Assembly (NCBI RefSeq): GCF_026151205.1
Contig: NC_087082.1
Location: 3,947,408-4,011,407 of the forward strand
Reading direction: 5' to 3'
From: Bolinopsis microptera
Lineage: Eukaryota > Ctenophora > Tentaculata > Lobata > Bolinopsidae
Length of the DNA stretch: 64,000 bases
Numbering within the stretch: position 1 is the stretch's first letter; the number at the start of each line of letters is the position of its first letter. The notes under the pieces are model-generated. The model did not search any database. It had not been told where the DNA came from and worked only from the letters and a program-made list of their open reading frames with translations. Positions 45,801 through 54,507 of this stretch are shown here, in pieces. The translations under genes were made by a program, and so were the position numbers.

Positions 45801-48729
45801 TTGACTTTTAAAGTGCCGAAATGTCTACTTTTAGCTACCTTTTGTAATGAACCATTTAGTAATCTGTCGTCAGAGAGGAAATGTTTTATAAGGATCCTAT
45901 TCCTATGGCCGTTAGAAACTTTTTTATGAATGTATTTTCTCATTTACTGACTGCCGTATTTTTACTCAGCTGAATGGGAAGCCGTTTTGGTCGGACAGTA
46001 CGGATGGAATTGACAGCAAATTACTGATCTGTGCTCTGCTGGCTATGCTTCAGAAGAAAGGGTTCGTAACAATATATTACTAGAGTTGAGTCACTAGGAC
46101 ACTAGATATTATAGGATATGGACCTGTAGTAATGACTGCTAGTTAGAAAAATGTTGCATTTCAGTACTGCTGCGAGCGGTACGGTGTCAAAACCTTTCAA
46201 ATTCTACCCAATGGAGTGATACGACAATGCACTGAACACGTGCATCCTGCAATGAAAATAATATAATATTTTGTATAACAAACACTGCTGATGAAGCCTC
46301 ACAGTATTTACATTGAACAGGTGGAGGATTCACAACTTTATCAGTGCGACCAGATCTCTCGAAAATAAGGGAACACTCCTGTTCAAGAAGGAGGCAAGTT
46401 CCGACGTGTCCCCTATGTGCATATCTTTTGATGATGAGGTCAGTTTTTGAACAAAACATTCTTTAAGTCGTCGTTTTGCTCTCTTTTGATGGAAAATTAC
46501 AAAAGAGAATACGTATAGATCTGTCAATTCCTTAAGAAAAACTGAATCGGAAACGTCTCTGATAAAAATGACTGTATTTTCAGGATAAATTACGTCTCAT
46601 CTCGGCTACTGATGATGTGAAGTGTACCGTCAGGACTGTCATTACACAGAGACTTGGAACAAATGGCATCGTCAGGGAGGGCAACTTCAGGTGGGTCATT
46701 TGGGATATTATGATTAATGGATCAACTTAATAAGATAACTTTATAACTTCGTATCACAGTCTTATTCATTAAGATTGTGATACGGACACCATCCTACAGT
46801 TTCCAGTGTCTTTTTCGCGTGTGTAACATAAAAACGTTCAGGAACTGTTGGGAGTTCAAGTTGCACGGAGCCCCCTGGACTGGTTTATCTAGTGACGAGG
46901 GTATCAAAGTCAGGTCTCTTCTAGCTCACATTCTGCAGGTGAAAACTAAACGAAGCTTGTTGTATTTTTTTATTTCAGTGACCTCAGCTGCCGACTCCAT
47001 CTAACATAAATTTTACTTCCCTTCGCAATCAATTTGACTGTCGAACTCAACGTGATTTCTAAATTAACCGTCCTCTATTTCAGAAACTGTCATTCAAAGG
47101 CTGGCACGTGATGACGTCATTCGACGTGTGCTCGAAGATCATCAAGAGCGACGACAGACATCCTCAACCGCTGGACGCCCAGAGCTGGTACCTGTGCAAG
47201 AAGGAATCTCTGGGGATCATGTTCGATAAATGGAAAAGTAAGGCTTTAGCTCCGAGATTAGAGAGAGAGACGGACCTGAGTAAGGCTCATGTGTATCATG
47301 TGGTGTATCATGTGGTGTATCACGTGTAAATTGTGACGTCATCACGTCATGTTGTGACGTCATGTTGGGGTTGGTTCATAGAACCTTACACATTGAGACT
47401 TGTTCTTGAGTTCAGCATATTTGATTAATGTTTCCCAGTGTCACCTAATTTCGTGTTAAGGTAATAATATATTGCAAATGTTGTCTAGTGAGTTTTTTGT
47501 CCGATAGAAGTGGATTTAAACAGATTTTGATGCCCCGGGTATAAGGGTTTTAAATCTCTTAACAATTCTGGTCTCAATTCATCTTGGTTCCTTTAGTTGG
47601 GAACCAAGATAGTTATTGACTAATATGGTTATAGAAATAACTAGGCGATTTGCATTTCATTAAATTCTTTATTCTGGAGACATTTCAGCTAAGAGTTTAG
47701 AATCAGGGTTCTGCGCCAATTGTGAGTTGAGTACGTCACCGAAAATAATTTTCATGAGTTAGATTTGTGATTGTGTTGTGGTAATATGTGGGTGGTGTTT
47801 GTGATGGCTTTCCCATAATTCGCTGTGCTAAACTTGAGATTTCAACGGAAGATTCCCTGATAATGCACGTTAGGTAGCGCAGTTGGTTAGAACGCCAGCT
47901 TTGCAATCGTGAGGTTGCGGGTTCAAATCCCACTGTCTGCCTGGTCGTGGGGTGAGCGTCGTTGACGTTTAGCTAAGGATCCTGAGTGGTCTATGCAGCC
48001 CCCCGGTCTACTCAGCCGAATACTCGAGAAATCGGGTGTGAGGGTTAAATGAGGAGCTGCACATTGCAGCAAAGTCTCGGGCGAAGAAAGTATGGTACAC
48101 ACTACCTTAACCGTCACTGGCTAAAAACAAATCCTTCGGCTTCCTGTAATTGGCTGGTTGCACTTGTGTAACAATAAATGTGGCTGTTGGAATACTCCGA
48201 AGTAAAATAAGTGTCTTGATTAAAAAAAAGTTAGATATCTGAACAAACACAACTGGTCATAGCATATCTAACGTAACCATTGGGTCGGTTTGGAGCCATT
48301 AGGGGCTGCCAAAGGTGTCCAGACTCAAGTATATCATCTAGTATGGTAGTGATATGGGATGAGTTGCGAATTTATTTCTCCACTCAAAACGACAAACGGT
48401 TGCACTTGACTTTGTTAGTTGATTACTAACTTGACGCGCTTATGAATGATTACTATTACTGACTTATTCTACTTACAGGACAAGCTCTAGAAAAGAGAGA
48501 CCAACAACTGGACAATGAGCTTAAGCAGCTCTTACAAGACCTACAATACTACAAAACAGACCAAATATTTGAGATTCCTCCAAAAGTTTCAACCAATGGA
48601 CAAAACATACCACAGACCTTTATTCACAATGCCATTACAAAACAAGTTTCTAATCACGCCTCTAAACTTAACATGGCCAGACTCATGAGTGCTACAGAGC
48701 GACTTTTTGGACTCCCCGGACGTCATTAA
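42894..48729 (+). CDS. Protein of four tandem about 110-residue domains plus helical tail
   Basis: Exons: 42894-43062, 43237-43331, 43533-43697, 44478-44589, 44889-45014, 45255-45383, 45586-45716, 45970-46061, 46321-46438, 46584-46690, 46842-46938, 47084-47237, 48479-48729; about 581 aa, all junctions in phase. Each domain has three parts: xRLIxxxxxx...HW(S/E)PG, then (E/F)xLxGxPxW, then S(L/k)Lx..L...GW(D/H/R)V/I...DL/DVxxx...(F/L)xK. Examples are WEYRLKGLPFW, FTLKGEPW, EFRLNGKPFW and EFKLHGAPW, and VAGWDV, LLGWDV, KKGWRI and FKGWHV. Each unit is spread over three exons, so the gene grew by duplicating an exon trio. The tail from 48479 is hydrophilic and helix-forming, ends in FGLPGRH, and is followed by AATAAA at 48850. 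Weak points: the left end (ATG at 42831 or 42903, or an acceptor at 42893) and the donor at 43698 (AAT|GTAAAT); if that is unused, unit 1 stops at 43727 and is a separate gene. I do not recognise the family. Confidence 0.68.
43885..43922. repeat. GATCT-type palindromic short repeat
   Basis: Six GATC cores in about 38 bases (GATCAGATCTGATCTGATC and on) in the intron after exon 43533-43697. It is a self-complementary microsatellite. Confidence 0.85.
44070..44241. mobile_element. Harbinger-like MITE, 172 bp, TTA duplication
   Basis: Inverted ends of about 24 bp, GGGATCGTTTACATAT on the left and ATATGTAAACGATCCC on the right, each followed inward by a CACGTCAG or CTGACGTA stretch. The element is bounded on both sides by TTA. 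A TWA three-base duplication with GG-starting ends is typical of PIF/Harbinger elements. There is no coding capacity. It lies in the intron between units 1 and 2 of the tandem-domain gene. Confidence 0.82.
44642..44875. repeat. Short tandem repeats in an intron
   Basis: Three copies of GCTAATTATCCT (44642-44672), and further right five copies of a 10-bp unit AACCACAAGT (44818-44870), directly before the acceptor of the exon at 44889. The second tract takes the place of a normal pyrimidine tract. Confidence 0.8.
47868..48135 (+). mobile_element. tRNA-derived SINE
   Basis: The head has a good RNA polymerase III A box (TAGCGCAGTTGG, 47874) and B box (GGTTCAAATCC, about 47920) at tRNA spacing, with a loop TTTGCAA that would give an Ala UGC anticodon. 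The acceptor and anticodon stems do not pair, so it is not a working tRNA. A body of about 190 bases, starting around the GTGGTCTATGCAG segment, follows. On the reverse strand the head reads GFEPATS, a well-known signature of tRNA-type SINEs. It sits in the last intron (47238-48478) of the tandem-domain gene. Confidence 0.8.
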
Positions 48730-48849
48730 TAAGACTGACTTTATAGATCTGAACTTGGGTTTGACAAACATTCTGTGACTTGCAGTTATTTAATTTAACG
48801 AAATTATGAATTCTGAGATAACCCATTTTAAAATTGTTGTGTTAGTCTA

Positions 48850-48855
48850 AATAAA
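48850..48855 (+). terminator. Poly(A) signal AATAAA
   Basis: Canonical AATAAA 121 bases after the stop codon of the terminal exon at 48479-48729. It supports that exon being a real 3' end. The alternative 3' segment at 48925 lies beyond it. Confidence 0.6.
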
Positions 48856-48924
48856 GTCTAGATTTTTATAACATGATATTAATATTATTATTAGTTTTAA
48901 ACCTAAAGACACATTAATTTTCAG

Positions 48925-49527
48925 AGAACGCTGACGTAGAGCCCTCAAAGAACAAGAGATCAAGTGCAGTGAACAACAACTCTTCCTCGATAAAGGACTA
49001 TGGGGTCCCCGCCGGAAAAGTCAATTCCTGACGACCCTTTAGGTGAACAAGAATCGGAGCTGTCTGCTGAGATCATGAAACAAGTCATGAAACAGGACTT
49101 CTGTATACCAACAATAGAAAGGAGCGAAGCTGCTCCCTCCCCTCTCCTCGAATCCCTTAGGACAGATGACATGACAACCCCCGAGTCTTCTCTTACTAAC
49201 CTGATAAGGGACATGAAGTGCGAGGTGGCTAAGGAGAAGAGACTTCTACCAAAGGAGCCTCTACCTAAGGATCTTGATATTCCTATTACCACTTTTATTG
49301 AAACAGTTGACGCTGACGACTACGAAAAGGACCTGGATCATTTGATTATTGAGGAGGATTCGTTAGAACCGGTTATGTGTAGTCTGACTAACGACCGTTT
49401 GGTGCCCTACGATTGTAAAACTATTTCTCCGTGTCCTTCAAATCATGACGAATTCGAGATTCCGGAGATTCTTGACGACATCATCAACACGATTTATTCC
49501 GATCCGCCTGTTTTTGATAAGAAATGA
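48925..49527 (+). CDS. Alternative 3' segment or separate small gene, acidic Ser/Pro-rich product
   Basis: Two overlapping frames. From the acceptor ending 48924 (ATTTTCAG) a phase-1 frame, which fits the donor at 47238 as well as the 48479 exon does, encodes NADVEPSKNKRSSAVNNN and on, and stops at 49027. In another frame, an ATG at 49000 opens a 175-residue acidic frame (EIMKQVMKQ, then TFIETVDADDYEKDLDHLI, then FEIPEILDDII), ending at 49527. The two frames meet in the run GGGGTCCCC (49001-49009). A one-base length error there would make a single continuous exon; that is a hypothesis. Otherwise the 49000 frame is an independent small gene. No family recognised. Either reading gives the tandem-domain gene a second possible C terminus. 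Confidence 0.5.
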
Positions 49528-51708
49528 GAAAGAGATAGAGAGTGAGATCAGCTTTAGCCAGTCACAGCCTGGTTGTACCTATTTTATAGTGTTGGGAGTC
49601 TTCATGGAAATTTACATGTGACATTTGAGCATGGCTGAGTCTGAAATATGATTGGGATCATACGTTTTTATCTTTCTGCTCGATATATAGAGTTGAAATA
49701 TTTTCAATAGTTTTAAGTCATATTGGAGATCAATTGCATGTACAGAGGATTTGAAAATGGTTGATGTCCGATGTCAAACTCTGGCTTTTAGGTTTCTAGG
49801 TGATATTACCACGTCTTTTAGTTTGAAGTGAACATTGACTTGTTAGATTTCATGTGATCAGTCAAGTATTATATCAGAACATTTCCCTTCACAGTCTTGT
49901 TACACTTTCAAATCCCTAAAAATTATCTCTGCTCTGTCTTCCCACGGTATACGCCACTTGGACTGTTTCTATCATTGAAACCAGACTGATTAGTACTTAC
50001 ACACAGTACAATTGCAACAATGGAAAAATGTCAATTCTGCTCGCTTTGGACAATTCAATTCAGACCGAATGTGTGACTGGTTCACTTGAACAAGATACTG
50101 AGAGCAGTTTGAGAATATGTCGGCGGTTCTGGGATCTAGTCAAAATAGGACACATATTTGGAGTCGACTTGTTATTTTGGTATTTCAGTCCAAATTTTTA
50201 TACCATGCTTTGGAGTATAGATATGATAAAAGTACAATGGGCCCATGATTTTCGAAACACATTCTCATGTATATCGTTTGTCTTGATTGTATATTTTTCA
50301 AATGGCCTGATTGAAACATGCATATATTTTTAGCCTTGATAGTTATCTCGTCTATTTTGGTTCTATTCATTTTGTTTCTAAAATTCTAATCACAAATGTT
50401 TTAGTTTCTGAAAAAAAAATCGTTGCGATAACAGTGATTCTCAATGTACAACAATCATGAACAATAATATAACATTTTAAAGGGCTGTTAACATATCATC
50501 AGACTAATGGGTTTGAGGTTTAGGGATGGTTGCTAACAACAAGGATGGGGTTCAGTTGTGAGAGCTCCTGATTTCAACCAAATCATACATAATTTAATAC
50601 TGTGCCGAAATCTGTCGAAATCTCTTTGGGTTGCTTACGGAAAATCTAGCGTACAATGAATCATCAATTGTTGAAGAATGGGAAAAGTTAGCGACAGAAT
50701 TCATTCTCGGTATCATCTATCGAGTTTGCGAACGGTAATTTAAGTCAATAAATATCATTTCTTTTTGTTTGGAAAAGCTAAGGAGACACTGGCACTACAC
50801 TGGCCACGGTCAACTCTACTATATACCTAATTTTGATTTTGTTAAATAATATAATCCTTTTTGTTACCTAAGGGTCCTTTACAAATTCAATTTGTAAACC
50901 TGAGAACTTTCATTGAGAGTCGCTCCCATTTTCAGTTTTGAAGATGAAATTTCCATATTTCCTCAATTTTACAGTTTTTACTGAATTTCTCACCCGCAAC
51001 CAATAAGTCAGTCAACTATAAATGGCAAATGACACGATTGAGATTCTAGAATAGAAGTTTGATTTCTGCCGGAGGAAGGTTCACTGCAGAAAGTTTAACA
51101 AAATTAAAATGCATATTTCCCAATTTCTGTCCCATTTCACATTTTCCGTTTTCGAATATGTTTTCTCAACACAAATTTAACAGATTGGATAGACTGTTTG
51201 CCCAAATTGACGTACCGGAAGTCAAAATCCGAAGAAAATTGAAGAAACATATTGTCCCATTTTCATTCTAATTTTCAGTTTTTAATTCCGTTCTTTTCAT
51301 TTTGGGACAATCTGTATACTGTACTAGACTGCATCATGCAGTTGCATTGGCGCGTGGTTTAAGGGATTGTTTGCGCGCGCATAAATTTATCATCGCGGGT
51401 TACATAAAGTTACCCAGCTATCTTTATTTTCAAGAGATCTAGTCATATTTCTCAGTCTTTCGAACTTCAGAGTCGTTAGGACATTGCTGAAAAGCAAATA
51501 TTCGAAAGTACACGTGCAAACTGGACAAATTACCATGCCAACAAATGTATTGTTTGTTAAACGCACGTTTAATTCTGTAATCTGGCTATCGACCAAAGAA
51601 ATCTGCACGTGCACGATGCTTACTGTATATAAAGGCCATGACAACACACATTCTCTGTCTTATTTCCATTACTCAATTCTTTCCTTTCATAAACAACGAA
51701 TTATAAAG
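49528..51708. other. Intergenic region; promoter of the small membrane-protein gene at its right end
   Basis: AT-rich, with no supported gene. Two open stretches (50028-50333 and 51059-51271, +) have no motif. The right end contains two CACGTGCA-type boxes (about 51512 and 51606) and a TATA box (51626-51634). Confidence 0.5.
51626..51634 (+). promoter_or_regulatory. TATA box, with CACGTG boxes upstream
   Basis: TATATAAAG lies 75-83 bases before the ATG at 51709, the right place for a start of transcription near 51657. Two CACGTGCA motifs lie 20 and about 115 bases upstream. This arrangement is why the ATG at 51709 is preferred over the in-frame ATG at 51484, which is upstream of the TATA box. 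Confidence 0.65.
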
Positions 51709-52233
51709 ATGGAAATCATTGCAATAATGTTTCTGATTGCTATGGTGCTACTTGGCATCATAACGATGGGAGGAGGAACAGCAGTGTTCTGTTGTTTTGG
51801 CTGGGAAAGGAGCTTTACTATCAGCTACGCTAGCAAGCTGATGGAGGAACTCCACTATCTTGAGGAGAAAACCCGACAACGATACATGATGTTTGCCCGC
51901 CTCATCAATACGGTGGCAATCAAGGTGAGCGAGGAAGCCGCCGAACTTCCATCGACCATATATTTGAGAAACAACTCAACATTAGTTGATTTGGACAGAT
52001 CGAAGAAGGACAACTGTAGTGAGGTGGGTTGCCAGACCACTAGGGTAATAGATGCCACTGCTAATCACCACAATGATTCGGTTGTGATTGACATCGAAGA
52101 TCCAGCCGAGGAGTGGGAACGGACTTACGACTGTTCACCAACTAATGCGGACACCTGGACTAGAGTCCGAAACTTTTACAGTTTCCGGATGTCTAAAGAC
52201 TATGACTTTAGTAACTTCAGCTTTGGAGTATAA
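51709..52233 (+). CDS. Small N-terminally membrane-anchored protein, unknown family
   Basis: Single-exon frame of 174 aa. Residues about 3-24 are a hydrophobic segment (IIAIMFLIAMVLLGIITMG), then GGGTAVFCCFGW, which fits either a signal anchor or a transmembrane helix with adjacent Cys that could be palmitoylated. Residues about 40-70 are predicted helical and charged (MEELHYLEEKTRQRYM). The rest is hydrophilic, with Asn/Asp/Ser-rich stretches, an acidic VVIDIEDPAEEWE and an aromatic C terminus (FYSF, DYDFSNFSFGV). There are two Asn glycosylation sequons (NNST, NCSE region) if the C-terminal part is outside. The start is chosen from the TATA position and the hydrophobic segment. A 31-bp minisatellite begins in or just after the 3' UTR. 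Confidence 0.7.
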   Translation: MEIIAIMFLIAMVLLGIITMGGGTAVFCCFGWERSFTISYASKLMEELHYLEEKTRQRYMMFARLINTVAIKVSEEAAELPSTIYLRNNSTLVDLDRSKKDNCSEVGCQTTRVIDATANHHNDSVVIDIEDPAEEWERTYDCSPTNADTWTRVRNFYSFRMSKDYDFSNFSFGV

Positions 52234-52256
52234 ATCTAAAGTTATCGACTTTATTT

Positions 52257-52665
52257 TACACTACGTCTTCGGACATTTATAATTTCATTTAACACCACGT
52301 CTCCGGACACTGATTTTATTTTACACCACGTCTCCGGACACTGATTTTATTTTACACCACGTCTCCGGACACTGATTTTATTTTACACCACGTCTCCGGA
52401 CACTGATTTTATTTTACACCACGTCTCCGGACACTGATTTTATTTTACACCACGTCTCCGGACACTGATTTTATTTTACACCACGTCTCCGGACACTGAT
52501 TTTATTTTACACCACGTCTCCGGACACTGATTTTATTTTACACCACGTCTCCGGACATTTATGATTTTATTTTACACCACGTCTACGGACACTGATTTTA
52601 TTTTACACCACGTCTACGGACACTGATTTTATTTTACACCACGTCTCCGGACATTTATGATTTTA
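52257..52665. repeat. 31-bp minisatellite downstream of the small membrane-protein gene
   Basis: About thirteen copies of a 31-bp unit (CACCACGTCTCCGGACACTG then ATTTTATTTTA), the first 25 bases after the stop codon at 52233. Internal units are nearly identical; the first and the last few have variants (TCTTCGG, TCTACGG, CATTTATG). Each unit has TCCGGA and can pair with its neighbours. It is probably transcribed as 3' UTR unless polyadenylation comes first; no AATAAA precedes it. Confidence 0.92.
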
Positions 52666-54507
52666 TTTTATTCTATTTTAAGTCCGTTTTACGGCCCATG
52701 CAACACGTTGCCTCTGGGTCACAGTGGGGGGAGCAAGCTCAACTGCTTGCTCTTCGTGCCAGCCTCTTAGCTCTATTAAACCCTGTCGAATGACAGGATT
52801 TGACAGGACTAGGGGTCCCACTGCCGCGGATCTGATCCGGCTGATGATCCTGGAGTGCGGTCAACTCCATCCCTACTCCCCAATGTCCCATTAATGAAAA
52901 AAACATAGAAGTAAGTGCCCTCTACGACAGACAAGTGATAAACAAGAACTTCTAAGAAATCAGTTTACTTCAAGTTAAAAAGTTTTGTGTTTTGCAGTTT
53001 TTGGATGTACATAGAAGCTCATGATATGACTCAGCACCATTGACCATGCCATAAACATGTGGCTTGATAATTTCAATGTTTGGGCAATCATTAGTTCACA
53101 TCAATCAGGTGGCAGAATTACAAATTTACAACAATTTCTGAAGCAGCAGAAAAATTTTCAGCTGCACCCCTATCTTAATCTTGTTAACGAAAATCGCTGA
53201 TAAATCGATTTAGGGCAATGATCAAATCATTTTGGCTCGATAGTTTAATTGCAAAGTTTTTGATTCTAGGATTCAACCGATAAAAATGTGATATTTGAGG
53301 ATGGTACTGAGATAACTTGCACTGTGTTGCAAAAAGTCAGGTACTGAAAGTTAGATAATACCAAGAAAGCTTTGATAAACGGAAAATCATCAGAACAGAA
53401 GGGAAGGAGACATTTTGGAAAATTTTTGAATAGAATCTTTTCTGCCGTTTCCTTGAACGAGATTTTACAGTTTTGACTGACCAATCAGTGAGGTCAGTGT
53501 GAAGGACACAAGTCACCATCGAGGTATTGGATGCTAAATATCCGGAGAAAACTTTGATGAAAGGAAAATTATGAAAATGTCCTACCGGTAGGACATTTTT
53601 CTCCGCGACCAAATTTCACTGTTTTTACTCAATTTTTCTTGAATGACCAATACCTGTAGATCTACACAATTTCTAGGTTGGTGAAACCAAGGAGCTCAAT
53701 ATATAATCCCTTCGGTAAAACAAGAAACTAGGATTGTCAACAAAAATATAATGTTACCATAAAATACTATGTACAATAATAATAATATTAATTAAAGACA
53801 CTGTCTTGTAAAACACAGCTTAAAGCATTTATAAACATCGATAGTAAACACTACTACTACACAATAATTGAAAATATTTTACCCCTCAATTCCACAATCA
53901 AGGTGAATTAGATAACCAGCCTCTAAATAAGGTACTTCTGAAAACTAAACCTAAAGTCAGAAGCCCAATTACAGCTAAAATTATCTTCTTTTTTATGTCA
54001 AAACGAGATGAATTGCACATTCCAGCTAAGTTGTGGACTATCGGGAGTGTAATCAAAGGTTAAAGATTAAAGGAGCTCTCGTAAAGTCATTGTCAGAAAC
54101 TCAAAATTCTAAATTAAGGTTTAAACATCATCTAGTCAAATAATATTCTCTGTGCAAAAAAAGGTCGTAAAGATCTTTAAAACGCATTACTAGATACTAT
54201 CTATATTTAAGGGAAAATTAACAGAAAATGAACAGAAAATGAACAGAAATGAACATAAAATGAACAGAAAATGAACATAAAATGAACAGAATCAATGTTA
54301 GACCTACTGTACAGAACGGTAAGAAATGAAAATCCAGAAATATTTTACATGATATGAACACACAGGCACTATTTTACACTGAATATTAACAAGTATGGAT
54401 TATAATGCTATCTCTACAAAAATATCTCCGTCGTCTTTGAGCCTGTCTCTACAAAAAAATGTCACTGTGTACCACACTGTTCCTACAAAAAATATCCTTG
54501 TGTTTGA
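52666..54507. other. Intergenic region
   Basis: No gene supported. It holds a moderately GC-rich segment (about 52690-52890) with a GAGCAAGC/GCTTGCTC stem that resembles a repetitive element of unknown class, a perfect 26-bp palindrome AAAATGTCCTACCGGTAGGA... (53574-53599), and a tract of GAACAGAAAAT-type units (about 54222-54290). The right end is the 3' flank of the antisense SAXO gene. Confidence 0.45.

Noticed and set aside
47736-47933. - strand frame beginning MGFEPATSRLQ
   Set aside because: A standard artefact of reading a tRNA-derived SINE backwards.
47868-47942. A functional tRNA-Ala (UGC) gene
   Set aside because: Boxes A and B are good but acceptor and anticodon stems do not pair and a SINE body follows.
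51484-51708. In-frame N-terminal extension of the small membrane-protein gene
   Set aside because: It lies mostly upstream of the TATA box and would bury the hydrophobic anchor; the ATG at 51709 fits better.
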